This document shows positions 43,427 to 51,826 of a stretch of 64,000 bases of DNA, one piece after another. The stretch covers positions 3,985,501 to 4,049,500 of the forward strand of contig NZ_CP075175.1 of assembly GCF_021223605.1 (NCBI RefSeq), read 5' to 3'. The notes beneath the pieces are model-generated. The model had not been told where the DNA came from, searched no databases, and saw only the letters and a list, made by a program, of their open reading frames with translations. The number at the start of each line of letters is the position of its first letter. The stretch's first letter is position 1. Origin of the DNA: Paenibacillus sp. 481 (GTDB lineage Bacteria > Bacillota > Bacilli > Paenibacillales > Paenibacillaceae). The translations under genes were made by a program, and so were the position numbers.

Positions 43427-45274
43427 ATGAGATATCGCAATTTAGAAGAGTGCATCATCGATTTAGAGCAGCATGGGCATTTGATTCGTATACATGAAGA
43501 AGTTGATCCTAATCTCGAAATGGCTGCTATCCATATGAAAGTGTATGCGGCGGGCGGCCCGGCTTTATTGTTTGAAAATGTAAAAGGGTCGAAGTTCCGC
43601 GCGGTATCCAACCTTTTCGGCACGATCGAGCGCAGTAAATTCATTTTCCGGGATACACTGGAGCCGGTGCAGAACGTCATCGCGCTACGCAACGATCCGA
43701 TGAAAGCGCTCAAAAATCCATTTAAATATGTCGGAACCGGATTATCAGCAAGAAAAGCGCTACCTGTTAAGAAAAACAGCCGTCCGGCTGGGTTTCAGGA
43801 AATCCAAATTTCCGATCTTCCGCTCATTAAATCTTGGCCGGAGGATGGCGGAGCTTTCGTAACGTTGCCTCAAGTGTATTCGGAGGACTTGGACAAGCCA
43901 GGCATTATGAATTCCAATCTGGGGATGTACCGTGTACAGCTTAGCGGCAATGAATATGAATTGAACAAAGAAGTAGGCGTTCATTATCAAATTCACCGCG
44001 GCATTGGCGTGCACCAACACAAGGCGAATAAACTCGGTGAGCCGCTTAAGGTGAGCTGCTTTATCGGTGGGCCGCCTGCGCATACGTTGTCGGCTGTAAT
44101 GCCATTGCCTGAAGGCATGAGCGAGCTGACCTTTGCAGGTTTGCTGGCTGGACGTAATTTCCGATACAGCTATGAAGAAGGGCATTGTATTAGTCATGAT
44201 GCTGATTTTGTGATTACGGGTGAAATTTACCCCGAAGAGACGAAGCCAGAAGGGCCTTTCGGTGATCATCTAGGCTATTATAGCCTGACGCACCCATTCC
44301 CTGTCATGCGCGTGCATAAAGTGTACGCCAGACAAAATGCGATTTTCCCGTTTACGGTCGTGGGCCGACCACCGCAAGAGGATACGTCCTTCGGCGCGTT
44401 GATCCACGAGTTAACAGGGGGAGCAATACGCCAAGAAATTCCGGGCGTAAAAGAGGTGCATGCCGTCGATGCAGCAGGGGTGCATCCATTGCTGTTTGCT
44501 ATTGGTAGCGAACGCTATACGCCTTATCAAGAAGTGAAGCGCCCAGCAGAAATTCTTACGCTCGCCAACCGGATACTAGGAACGGGTCAGTTGAGCCTCG
44601 CTAAGTATTTATTTATCGCGGCTGAAGAGAAACAGCCGATAAGCACGCATCATGCAGAGGAATTTTTAGCTTATATATTGGAGCGAATCGATCTGCATCG
44701 CGACATTCATTTTCAGACGAATACAACGATCGATACCCTTGATTACTCCGGAACGGGCTTGAATACGGGGAGTAAGGTCGTCTTCGCGGCTGTAGGCGAT
44801 AAGAAAAGAGACTTATGCACGGAGGTTCCTGTTCAGCTGCAAGAACTGCGAGGATTTGAACGAGCGGCATTCGTTATGCCAGGCATTGTGGCGATCCAAG
44901 GATCTGCATTCACGAACTACACGGAAGCAGCGCAGCAAATGAAAGAATTGAGTGAAGCGATTCGTGACAAGGGTGAGCTGACTTCATGTCCGATGATCAT
45001 CGTATGTGATGATAGCGAGTTTATGGGGGCAACGATCGATAACTTCCTCTGGGCTACATTTACACGCAGCAACCCGTCCCATGATATGTACGGCGTGAAT
45101 AGTTACTATGAGCATAAGCATTGGGGCTGCGATAATGTTATCATTGACGCTCGTACGAAGCCGCATCAAGCACCGCCATTGATACCTGATCCAAAGGTTG
45201 AGGAGAGCATTAAGCGCTTATTTGCACAAGGCGCTAGTTTAAGTGGCATTTCGATATCGTTAAAGCAAGTGTGA
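43427..45274 (+). CDS. UbiD family decarboxylase
   Basis: Prenylated-FMN-dependent (de)carboxylase of 615 residues. Family motifs are present: the E-x-x-x-E-x-x-x-x-E-like acid cluster in GEIYPEETKPEGPFGDHLGYYS, VVGRPPQEDT, IRQEIPGVKEVHAVDAAGVHP, and a C-terminal VIIDARTKPHQAPPLIPDP. Members act on aromatic or polyprenyl hydroxybenzoates; with this length a menaquinone/phenolic acid type is plausible. The prFMN synthase UbiX is not adjacent. The start ATG at 43427 has GGAG upstream. Monocistronic, closed by hairpins at 45277 and 45347. Confidence 0.9.
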   Translation: MRYRNLEECIIDLEQHGHLIRIHEEVDPNLEMAAIHMKVYAAGGPALLFENVKGSKFRAVSNLFGTIERSKFIFRDTLEPVQNVIALRNDPMKALKNPFKYVGTGLSARKALPVKKNSRPAGFQEIQISDLPLIKSWPEDGGAFVTLPQVYSEDLDKPGIMNSNLGMYRVQLSGNEYELNKEVGVHYQIHRGIGVHQHKANKLGEPLKVSCFIGGPPAHTLSAVMPLPEGMSELTFAGLLAGRNFRYSYEEGHCISHDADFVITGEIYPEETKPEGPFGDHLGYYSLTHPFPVMRVHKVYARQNAIFPFTVVGRPPQEDTSFGALIHELTGGAIRQEIPGVKEVHAVDAAGVHPLLFAIGSERYTPYQEVKRPAEILTLANRILGTGQLSLAKYLFIAAEEKQPISTHHAEEFLAYILERIDLHRDIHFQTNTTIDTLDYSGTGLNTGSKVVFAAVGDKKRDLCTEVPVQLQELRGFERAAFVMPGIVAIQGSAFTNYTEAAQQMKELSEAIRDKGELTSCPMIIVCDDSEFMGATIDNFLWATFTRSNPSHDMYGVNSYYEHKHWGCDNVIIDARTKPHQAPPLIPDPKVEESIKRLFAQGASLSGISISLKQV

Positions 45275-45276
45275 GT

Positions 45277-45322
45277 CTCCCTGAACTGCCCCGTGTCATG
45301 TAGACAGGGGCAATTCAGGGAG
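45277..45322 (+). terminator. Long hairpin after ubiD
   Basis: CTCCCTGAACTGCCCC and GGGGCAATTCAGGGAG pair over 16 bp with one mismatch. No T-run follows, so it may protect the 3' end; the stronger terminator lies at 45347. Confidence 0.6.
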
Positions 45323-45346
45323 AGGTGTCTTATTAAATGTTAAGGG

Positions 45347-45392
45347 AACGTCCAAGTTTCATTCCTACAGGGGTGGAACTTGGACGTTTTTT
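45347..45392 (+). terminator. Terminator after ubiD
   Basis: AACGTCCAAGTT and AACTTGGACGTT are perfectly complementary and followed by a T-run. Confidence 0.85.
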
Positions 45393-45484
45393 GTCTGAAA
45401 GCTTGTTATGAAAGGCTCCGCCATTTCCTTGCTATCCAATTGGCGTTGCCATGCATTTTAACATGTGGAGTGAAATCATATTAA

Positions 45485-45670
45485 TGTAAAAATGCAGCTA
45501 TTGAGTACAAATTGATGATTACGAGAGAATGCCTGCTAATGTGCAGGTATTTCAGTCATCTAAAGGCTAGCTAAGGGTTTAACGAGCGAAAAGATGCACA
45601 ATTGCACTTATTTTATCGTTCAAGTAATAAGTTGATGAGAAAAGATGCATAATTGCAGGCATTCGACCAC
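45485..45670. repeat. Diverged repeats with GATGCA(C/T)AATTGCA units
   Basis: Two close copies of AAAAGATGCAYAATTGCA (about 45590 and 45640) and weaker GCAG(C/G)TATT-like units (45494, 45543) in a non-coding 400-bp gap. The function is unknown; could be a REP-like family. Confidence 0.5.
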
Positions 45671-45801
45671 ACTGCACAACACGAGACTCCATAACATGAC
45701 ATGAAACAACTTTCCATTCTATCGTTCGAATGATTTAATCGACTCTATCTCCTTCCATGCCTTTTCCACATGATCTTACTAACAGCCTTAAAATACAACC
45801 T

Positions 45802-46476
45802 CTACAATTGACATAAACCCAGTGCCTTCGTTTGAAGTTCGTATCGAACGACATGTTTATTTTGCGCTCCAGTTATGGAGCATAAAAGTTCTTTCTTACA
45901 GAGAGTGTGAAGCGTACGAACAACAGTCCGATGGTTGATGCTTAGGTGATTCTCAACATCAATGGGGCGCAGGGGACGTGCGAGTAAATAAGCAAGACGA
46001 ATGACTTCCCGTTCCATTACACTAGTCAAATGAGTGGGTGTCCCAATTGGCTGATATCGGCTAAGTACCATACGCAGCAACATTATGCATAGTTCAGGAC
46101 GCTGTGCAACATCATCGTAGGCAAATGAAATCATTTGATACCCTATTGCTGTTAAAAATGTTTCTCGGTTCAGTTCATTGCAATATTTTAGTCTATCCAT
46201 ATCACGTACGTGTGTACCATAGCCCTTGACTTCAATAATGAGCTTTTCATGCGGTGTAAGGAAGACGAAATCGCAAAAATAGGAGCGACCTCTCCAGTCC
46301 ATTACTTCAAATTCTGGATGCAATTGTTCGAAATGTCCTCGTAGCGGCCACCATATGTTGCGACAAAATAATTGCTCGGCCTCTCGATGTCCTCGCTCCA
46401 ATCGACCTCTACGTTCTCCTGACCTGCTCTGAATATGAGTTTGGATAAATGCAGCGTGTGTTTCTTCGAAATTCAT
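45802..46476 (-). CDS. PD-(D/E)XK nuclease-like domain plus winged-helix protein
   Basis: Protein of 224 residues, a paralog of the product at 17115-17765. The nuclease-like core is YFCDFVFLTPHEKLIIEVKGYGTHVRD, which keeps Asp, Glu and Lys in canonical spacing. The C-terminus is a winged helix (DVENHLSINHRTVVRTLHTLCKKELL). The N-terminus is rich in Arg. The start ATG at 46476 has AGAGG/GGAGGG upstream. Monocistronic, no methylase or other restriction partner beside it. It might be an orphan nuclease or a regulator using the nuclease fold for DNA binding; I have no stronger assignment. Confidence 0.7.
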   Translation of the reverse strand: MNFEETHAAFIQTHIQSRSGERRGRLERGHREAEQLFCRNIWWPLRGHFEQLHPEFEVMDWRGRSYFCDFVFLTPHEKLIIEVKGYGTHVRDMDRLKYCNELNRETFLTAIGYQMISFAYDDVAQRPELCIMLLRMVLSRYQPIGTPTHLTSVMEREVIRLAYLLARPLRPIDVENHLSINHRTVVRTLHTLCKKELLCSITGAQNKHVVRYELQTKALGLCQL

Positions 46477-46504
46477 CCTCTATATCCCTCCAGAAAAATA
46501 AAAA

Positions 46505-46545
46505 AAACGTCCCGTTTCTATTCGCACAGGAATAGTTCGGGACGT
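46505..46545 (-). terminator. Terminator of the UhpT-like gene
   Basis: AACGTCCCG and CGGGACGTT arms; on the minus strand the hairpin ends in a long T-run (46495-46505). Confidence 0.85.
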
Positions 46546-46676
46546 TCTTCGTCTTTCCTTAGTATACTCGGAGATTAAGACTGATGCCATACTAAGTCGT
46601 TTTACATGCTATACCGCTAGGTACGTAGTAGTTGCTACTTAGCCCCAGATACGCAGTAGTTACAACTCAGCACACA

Positions 46677-48038
46677 TTAGACGGTAGCTTCTTCAGCTTT
46701 CTTCTGAACTGCTTTAACACTTACATGCAACCAGTAACAGAAAATGATACAGAGAACTGCTGCTGCTAGGAGCAAGTAGAATCCGCTGTTCCAACCCCAA
46801 AGGTCAACAAAGAGTCCGAATAGCGTCGTACCGAGCGATGCACCTAAAAGGTAGCTCATGATTCCGCGCAAACCAACTGCGGAACCAACTGCAAATGGAG
46901 GTACAACTTCGAGCGTTTGCAACGAGCACAAGAATTGCGGTACATAAACCAAAGCACCGATAAGACCTGCAAATATCGTTACCATAATCAAGGAGTCACT
47001 TAGCCAGTAACCGATGATACCGAAGAAAATAATGAACATACATATAATTGCTGGTGGCATACGATAGCCTCTAAAGAATCTGTCCGTCATGTAGCCAACC
47101 AATAGTGTGGAAGGAATAGCCGCCCATTCGAAAATAAGGAACGCGAAACCCATTTCACCTTTAGAGAATCCTTTTACAGTTGACAAGTAAATCGGCAACC
47201 AACTGATAACACCAAAGCGGATCATGTACACGAATACGTCTGCAATGGATACTAACCATGCATTTTTATTTTTAAGTACATAGTTGTAGAGAATGTGCCA
47301 AGCCGTCATGTCAGATGGTGCTTTTTCATCTTTTTTCCCAAGTGCTGAATCAAGATTATCTTTGTACATTTCACTAATAGGTGGCAAACCTTCGTGCTCA
47401 GGCTTTTCTCTTGTCAAGAACAAGATGACAAGCACGAACACAACGGCGATAGCTGCAGGAATTTGATAGCTTGCCACTTTCCAATGCTCATCTCCACCTA
47501 GCATGAGCAAGCTGAAACTTACGATCGGACCTACGATACCGCCGCCGATGTTGTGAGAAATGTTCCATACGGCTGTAATGAAGCCACGTTCTTTACGCGG
47601 GTACCAGTTCGCGAGCGTAATAAACGAAGGACCGACACCCATACCTTGGAACAAACCGAGTAACACGACGAGTGCTGCAAACACCCAAAAGGCTGTACTG
47701 AAGCCTAACATAATATTAACCATCGCACAAAGTGCTAGACCTAAAGCCATATAACGCTTTGGACTTGCTTTGTCCGCGAGGCTACTCATAACACCTTTAC
47801 TAATACCGTACGTGATAAGCAAGCAGCTGATGAGCAAACCGATCTCGGTATTGCTAAGCCCTAACTCTTGCTGTAATTGAGGTGTAGACAATTTAAAGTT
47901 ATTCCGAACAATGTAGTATGCCATGTATCCGAAGAATACACCTAGCAAAGCTTGTAAGCGGAACTGTCTATACTTTTTCTCGATCTGATCCGCTGGGACC
48001 TTGGCAGAAGCCATCTTTGGTCTCAAAAATGAAATCAC
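46677..48038 (-). CDS. Organophosphate:phosphate antiporter, UhpT/GlpT family MFS
   Basis: Protein of 453 residues with 12 membrane spans and the organophosphate antiporter motif GVGPSFITLANWYPRKERGFITAVWNISHNIGGG. GYMAYYIVRNNFKLSTP in TM1 carries the conserved Arg that binds phosphate. It should exchange hexose-6-phosphate (or glycerol-3-phosphate, phosphoglycerate) for phosphate. The start is placed at GTG 48038, where the N-terminus ISFLRP fits family starts and AAGGGG is 9 nt upstream; a TTG at 48047 abuts that site. Divergent from a sensor lipoprotein-kinase-regulator set, its likely control system. Confidence 0.88.
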   Translation of the reverse strand: MISFLRPKMASAKVPADQIEKKYRQFRLQALLGVFFGYMAYYIVRNNFKLSTPQLQQELGLSNTEIGLLISCLLITYGISKGVMSSLADKASPKRYMALGLALCAMVNIMLGFSTAFWVFAALVVLLGLFQGMGVGPSFITLANWYPRKERGFITAVWNISHNIGGGIVGPIVSFSLLMLGGDEHWKVASYQIPAAIAVVFVLVILFLTREKPEHEGLPPISEMYKDNLDSALGKKDEKAPSDMTAWHILYNYVLKNKNAWLVSIADVFVYMIRFGVISWLPIYLSTVKGFSKGEMGFAFLIFEWAAIPSTLLVGYMTDRFFRGYRMPPAIICMFIIFFGIIGYWLSDSLIMVTIFAGLIGALVYVPQFLCSLQTLEVVPPFAVGSAVGLRGIMSYLLGASLGTTLFGLFVDLWGWNSGFYLLLAAAVLCIIFCYWLHVSVKAVQKKAEEATV

Positions 48039-48160
48039 AGTTTTCAACCCCTTTTAATTATGTAGCGCTTTCATTTCGTTTTCTGTGCACGTGTTGATTG
48101 CCCCCCTTTATTATCAAGTTCATTAGACCTGCTAACTATCAGTGGAACTCTGATTTTTTT

Positions 48161-48198
48161 GTAGGAATTATCGCTTAATATGTAGGAATAATTCCTAC
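48161..48198. promoter_or_regulatory. Candidate response-regulator site upstream of the UhpT-like gene
   Basis: GTAGGAAT-A-ATTCCTAC (48182-48198) is a perfect 17-bp palindrome, and a half-site GTAGGAATTA begins 21 bp to the left (48161), two helical turns. It lies between the UhpT-like gene and the divergent lipoprotein gene. Confidence 0.6.
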
Positions 48199-48287
48199 AA
48201 AAACCCGCATGGAACATGCGATGCGGGCTTCCTAGATTGATATCCATTACAGACAGGACATATCATGCTATACTAGGTGATCGAATT

Positions 48288-49232
48288 ATGATTTCGAATA
48301 ACTGGGGTGGGATTTTGAATAGGCATGTCGTGATTATACTTGTGTGTGTAGTAGCTATGTTATTGTCAGGCTGTCAGAACGCTCGCTCGGAATACCAGAT
48401 TGACTTTACCAAATCCGAGCCGGCTCCTGAGCCCTTTCAGGAGAGCAGGAATGATCCTATTCGTGTGACTTTTTCAAGTTTGCTAGCACCAGCCGATACG
48501 ATTAAGCACTATAGGAAGATTGCCAATCATATTGGGGAGCAATTGCAAAGACCAGTCATTTTGATCCAACGGAAAAGTTATCGAGAAATGAGCATGCTCA
48601 TCATTAATGGTGGTGCAGATATCGCTCTTCTCTCAGCAGGGGCCTATCTCACTTATCGAAATGTGGAAGAATTGGAACCTATCGCGGTTCAAGAACGGAT
48701 GGGGGTTCCCTATTATCAGGGGTATTTGGTCGTCAATAACTCGCAAGAGGATATTGATCATATCCTTGATCTAAGAGGAAAGAGCATTGCTTTTACAGAC
48801 CCGATCAGCTATTCAGGTTACTTATTTGTGAATCAGAAGCTGGCAGAGTTGAATGAGACGCCGGAACAATTTTTTGGTCGGTCCATGTATACGCACAATC
48901 ATGAGCATTCGCTTAGAGCGATCATGGATAACGTCGTCGTTGCTGCCGCGGTGAACAATTCAGTATTCGAGCAAGCGTTACAGAAAGATCCGGAATTAGC
49001 CAAAAATTTAAAAGTAATCGCGAAATCCAAGCAGCTCAGTACAGGTCCTGTGGTCGTCAACCGCAATCTGTCGGAAGAAGAAAAGAAAAAAATAAAACAT
49101 ATTTTTTTAACGATGCATGAGCATGAGGCCATCCAAGCGGCGCTCAAAGGCATATCCATTGATCGATTTGTACCTGTAGATCCTTTATTATTTGACAGCG
49201 CTCACACGGTTACCGGAAGAGGCCGATCATGA
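48288..49232 (+). CDS. PhnD/HptA-like substrate-binding lipoprotein, sensor component
   Basis: Protein of about 314 residues. A hydrophobic signal ends in the lipobox LLSGC, so it is a membrane-anchored lipoprotein. The rest is a PhnD-type binding fold (IRVTFSSLLAPADTIKHYRKIA, GADIALLSAGAYLTYRN, LRGKSIAFTDPISYSGYL). In Staphylococcus HptA, a similar protein, reports hexose-phosphate to a kinase that controls uhpT; here the gene overlaps a histidine kinase gene by ATGA and diverges from a UhpT-like gene. The start ATG 48288 has AGGTGA upstream; TTG 48315 would also leave a good signal peptide. Confidence 0.85.
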   Translation: MISNNWGGILNRHVVIILVCVVAMLLSGCQNARSEYQIDFTKSEPAPEPFQESRNDPIRVTFSSLLAPADTIKHYRKIANHIGEQLQRPVILIQRKSYREMSMLIINGGADIALLSAGAYLTYRNVEELEPIAVQERMGVPYYQGYLVVNNSQEDIDHILDLRGKSIAFTDPISYSGYLFVNQKLAELNETPEQFFGRSMYTHNHEHSLRAIMDNVVVAAAVNNSVFEQALQKDPELAKNLKVIAKSKQLSTGPVVVNRNLSEEEKKKIKHIFLTMHEHEAIQAALKGISIDRFVPVDPLLFDSAHTVTGRGRS

Positions 49233-50653
49233 GGTGGATGAATAAGTTTCAAATCAATCAAAAAATATTTGGGGCTATTATGGTCTCGCTGCTATTTCTC
49301 GCCTCTATTTTGGGCTACATTATTTGGGAGTCGCTAACGAATATGATGGCGGATGAACTTAAAAAACGAGGATTAAATATTGCGAATACGATTGCGGCAT
49401 CATCTTCTGATTACATATTGACGGACGATTACTATGCGACATATTTTTTAATTTCACAGGCGCAGCAAGCAAATGAAGATGTCCGTTATATTTTGGTCAT
49501 TAATAATAATCATGGTCTCGTTTCTCATACGTTTTCAGGTGATCTTCCTAAAGGGATTATGGATACCCATATGCTTTATAAACATGGTCAGCCCCATGTG
49601 GAAACGCTTGTCTCTAACGAAGGACTCATTCATGATGTGCTCTTTCCCATTGAAGATGGTGACATCGGATTTGTCCGTGTGGGGATGACGGAGAAGCAAG
49701 CGAAGGCCGACATCAAGAACAAAATTGGGAAGCTAATTATCGCTACCATACTCGTTTGTGTTGGGGCCGCAGGGATTGCCTACTGTGTAACTCGCATTAT
49801 TACGAGGCCGATTAACAATCTTGTGCGAGTTGCGTCGGGGATATCGGCAGGGAAACTATCTTTGCGAGCTCATGTATCGAGCAATGATGAAATTGGTAGG
49901 CTGGCTCAGGCGTTTAACGAGATGGCTGATAACTTGATTAGCTCCAATAAAGAAGTCGAGGCATTGCTGAATGAATTGCAGGACAAAGATCGCGTACGAG
50001 ACACTCTCATCTTAAAGCTCATTTCCGCACAAGAGGATGAGCGCAAACGAATATCGCGCGAGCTTCATGATGAGACAAGCCAAGCACTCACTTCGTTAAT
50101 CGTGACGATGAGGGTCATGGCTAATGAAGCAAAAGATGCCGAGCAGCAAGAGCTGCTGACGACAAGCAGAGATATCGCTGCTGGCATCCTGCGGGAAATT
50201 AGAGACCTTGCGGTAGAATTACGGCCGCCCATTTTGGACGATATGGGCTTAATTGCGGCTATGCGAAAGTATGCCAATAAATTTGAAGAAAAGTATGCGA
50301 TTGAAGTTCATCTTACGGTGCCCAATGACGATATAGTTATTGAAAGCCACACCGCTGTTGCCTTATATCGAATCCTGCAGGAGAGTTTGACGAATGTGGT
50401 GAAACATACGGCTGCAACTCGAATCGATGTCCGCATGGAAGCGTTACAACAGGCGATTAACGTCACGATTCGTGATAACGGACATGGAATCGAGCAGGAG
50501 GACTTCGAGCAGGCGCGCCGGCAAAATAGGATTGGCATTCATGGCATGAGGGAGCGATCGTTGCTGCTCGGCGGAACGTTCCTGCTAGAAAAATCGGATT
50601 GGGGCGGGACTGAACTGAAGGTGTCCATTCCACTAAAATGTGAGACAGAATGA
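49229..50653 (+). CDS. Sensor histidine kinase, NarL-type (HisKA_3)
   Basis: Protein of 474 residues. TM1 at ~13-32, an extracellular domain to ~165, TM2 at ~170-192 and a HAMP (RPINNLVRVASGISAGKLSLRAHVSS) are followed by the HisKA_3 dimerisation box RISRELHDETSQAL (His ~280) and the ATPase domain with LQESLTNVVKHTAA (N box) and IRDNGHGI (G box). It overlaps the lipoprotein gene by 4 bp (ATGA). It should phosphorylate the response regulator encoded next. The input is probably the lipoprotein bound to a sugar phosphate, as in the Hpt system; inference. Confidence 0.91.
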   Translation: MRWMNKFQINQKIFGAIMVSLLFLASILGYIIWESLTNMMADELKKRGLNIANTIAASSSDYILTDDYYATYFLISQAQQANEDVRYILVINNNHGLVSHTFSGDLPKGIMDTHMLYKHGQPHVETLVSNEGLIHDVLFPIEDGDIGFVRVGMTEKQAKADIKNKIGKLIIATILVCVGAAGIAYCVTRIITRPINNLVRVASGISAGKLSLRAHVSSNDEIGRLAQAFNEMADNLISSNKEVEALLNELQDKDRVRDTLILKLISAQEDERKRISRELHDETSQALTSLIVTMRVMANEAKDAEQQELLTTSRDIAAGILREIRDLAVELRPPILDDMGLIAAMRKYANKFEEKYAIEVHLTVPNDDIVIESHTAVALYRILQESLTNVVKHTAATRIDVRMEALQQAINVTIRDNGHGIEQEDFEQARRQNRIGIHGMRERSLLLGGTFLLEKSDWGGTELKVSIPLKCETE

Positions 50654-50663
50654 GGGATACGAG

Positions 50664-51320
50664 ATGGAGCAGGTAACAAGAGTCATGTTGGCTGACGATC
50701 ATGCTTTGATTCGTTCAGGTCTTAAGTTGTTGTTGGGCAAGCGCCCTTCATACGAAGTTGTGGGCGAGGCGGCCGACGGAATTGAAGCGCTGCGACTGTA
50801 CGAGGAGCTGCTGCCGGATATTTTAATTCTCGACATCAGCTTGCCTCGAATGGACGGTATTCAAGTGCTTAAAGAGATTAAAGCGCGACATGCTGATGCC
50901 AAAATAATCGTATTAACAATGCATGAAGATGAGGACTACATTAACGCCGTCATTCATGCAGGGGCGTCTGGTTACGTTCCAAAGGCTGCCGTCGATGAGG
51001 ACTTGTACGCGGCCATCGATTCCGTGATCAAAGGATACGTATTTTTGCGTCCTCAGGAGACACACGTACTACTGTCCTCTATCAAAAAAAAGTCAATTCA
51101 AGAAGAGCATCATAGGCTCTACCATCTACTTAGCTCACGTGAAAAAGAAGTGTTGGATTATTTGTCCCGAGGTTATTCGCTCGTCGAAATCGGTCAGAAG
51201 CTAGTACTAAGCGTGAAAACGATAGATACGCATAAGAGTAGACTAATGGCCAAGCTAAACGTAACGAAGAAGAGTGAGCTCGTCGAATATGTTATCAAGC
51301 ATAATCTACAAAATAAGTAA
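50664..51320 (+). CDS. Response regulator, NarL/LuxR type
   Basis: Protein of 218 residues: receiver domain (residues 1-120, MLADDHALIRSGLKLLLG with the Asp pair, phosphoacceptor in PDILILDISLPRMDG, then KIIVLTMHED) and a C-terminal LuxR HTH (LSSREKEVLDYLSRGYSLVEIGQKLVLSVKTIDTHKSRLMAKL). The start ATG 50664 has GAGGG about 7 nt upstream; GTG 50640 is less likely. It completes a three-component set with the lipoprotein and kinase. The palindrome at 48182 is its candidate target. Confidence 0.92.
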   Translation: MEQVTRVMLADDHALIRSGLKLLLGKRPSYEVVGEAADGIEALRLYEELLPDILILDISLPRMDGIQVLKEIKARHADAKIIVLTMHEDEDYINAVIHAGASGYVPKAAVDEDLYAAIDSVIKGYVFLRPQETHVLLSSIKKKSIQEEHHRLYHLLSSREKEVLDYLSRGYSLVEIGQKLVLSVKTIDTHKSRLMAKLNVTKKSELVEYVIKHNLQNK

Positions 51321-51341
51321 CTACCTTTGTAATACTTTATA

Positions 51342-51369
51342 TTGCCAACTCGATCGATTGTGCTATAAT
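51342..51369 (+). promoter_or_regulatory. Sigma-A promoter for the riboswitch transcript
   Basis: -35 TTGCCA (51342-51347), 16-bp spacer, -10 TATAAT (51364-51369). The start would be near 51376, some 40 nt before the riboswitch. Confidence 0.6.
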
Positions 51370-51416
51370 AATGTCGAATGGATGCCCATTCACGTCATAC
51401 ACAATAGAAAAAGTGA

Positions 51417-51503
51417 TAGACAATGGAAGTTTGGTGCAAATCCAACGCGGTCCCGCCACTGTAATAGGCTGAGTATTCAGTCTTAAGTCAGGTCGATTGT
51501 CTA
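51417..51503 (+). ncRNA. Cobalamin (AdoCbl) riboswitch
   Basis: TAGACAAT (51417-51424) and ATTGTCTA (51496-51503) form an 8-bp closing stem. Inside are the conserved landmarks of the cobalamin aptamer: GGAAG, GGTGCAAATCC, then GCGG-CCCGCCACTGTAA and the 3' AAGTCAGGT block. It is short, without large peripheral domains. In other Firmicute eut loci this aptamer controls a decoy RNA instead of a coding gene, and the sequence after it here fits that (see 51679-51726). Confidence 0.85.
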
Positions 51504-51569
51504 GTAACTTTGCCTGACCCGTCATTTCGAGGCGAAAGTGACTGGTTTACAAGTCTAGTGACGTATTCT

Positions 51570-51588
51570 GCCTCGCTAGGCTTTTTTT
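51570..51588 (+). terminator. Possible riboswitch-controlled terminator
   Basis: GCCT-CGCT-AGGC with a seven-T run. Its left arm can instead pair with CGAGGC at 51528-51533, and AGGC at 51530 can pair with GCCT at 51512, so mutually exclusive folds exist. The stem is only 4 bp, so efficiency is uncertain. Confidence 0.5.
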
Positions 51589-51678
51589 ATGTGGCTAGAA
51601 GGCTGCCAACGCTGCTGTTGGCGATGCCAGGTGCTCGCCGCCGAACACATACAACGACGTATAGCTAGCAAGTGGGGA

Positions 51679-51726
51679 GTTCTTCAATGTCGAGGAACGA
51701 TGTGCACAACGAGGTGCATCCCTTTT
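51679..51726 (+). ncRNA. EutX/Rli55-like dual-hairpin ANTAR (EutV) target in the riboswitch RNA
   Basis: Hairpin P1: GTTCTTC-AATGTC-GAGGAAC (51679-51698), 7-bp stem. Hairpin P2: GTGCAC-AACGAG-GTGCAT (51702-51719), 6-bp stem with a wobble. Both hexaloops have A at position 1 and G at position 4, the known ANTAR recognition rule. Only 3 nt separate them. A T-run follows (51723-51728), and P2 can re-register into a terminator (GATGTGC/GTGCATC). No protein is encoded, so the RNA should bind EutV as a decoy. Confidence 0.78.
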
Positions 51727-51768
51727 TTATATAACTCTTCTTCATGTACGATGCAGTGACATATAAGG

Positions 51769-51798
51769 TTGACGAGTGTCTCGATTGCGGTGTACAGT
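51769..51798 (+). promoter_or_regulatory. Candidate promoter for eutG
   Basis: TTGACG (51769-51774), 18-bp spacer, TACAGT (51793-51798). It would start transcription just before the eutG leader, separate from the riboswitch RNA. Confidence 0.45.
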
Positions 51799-51826
51799 GG
51801 AGAAAGACAATTACAAATGCAATCAT

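Noticed and set aside
51274..51486. A 70-codon protein over the riboswitch
   Set aside because: The sequence is explained by promoter and aptamer structure; no ribosome binding site or homology.
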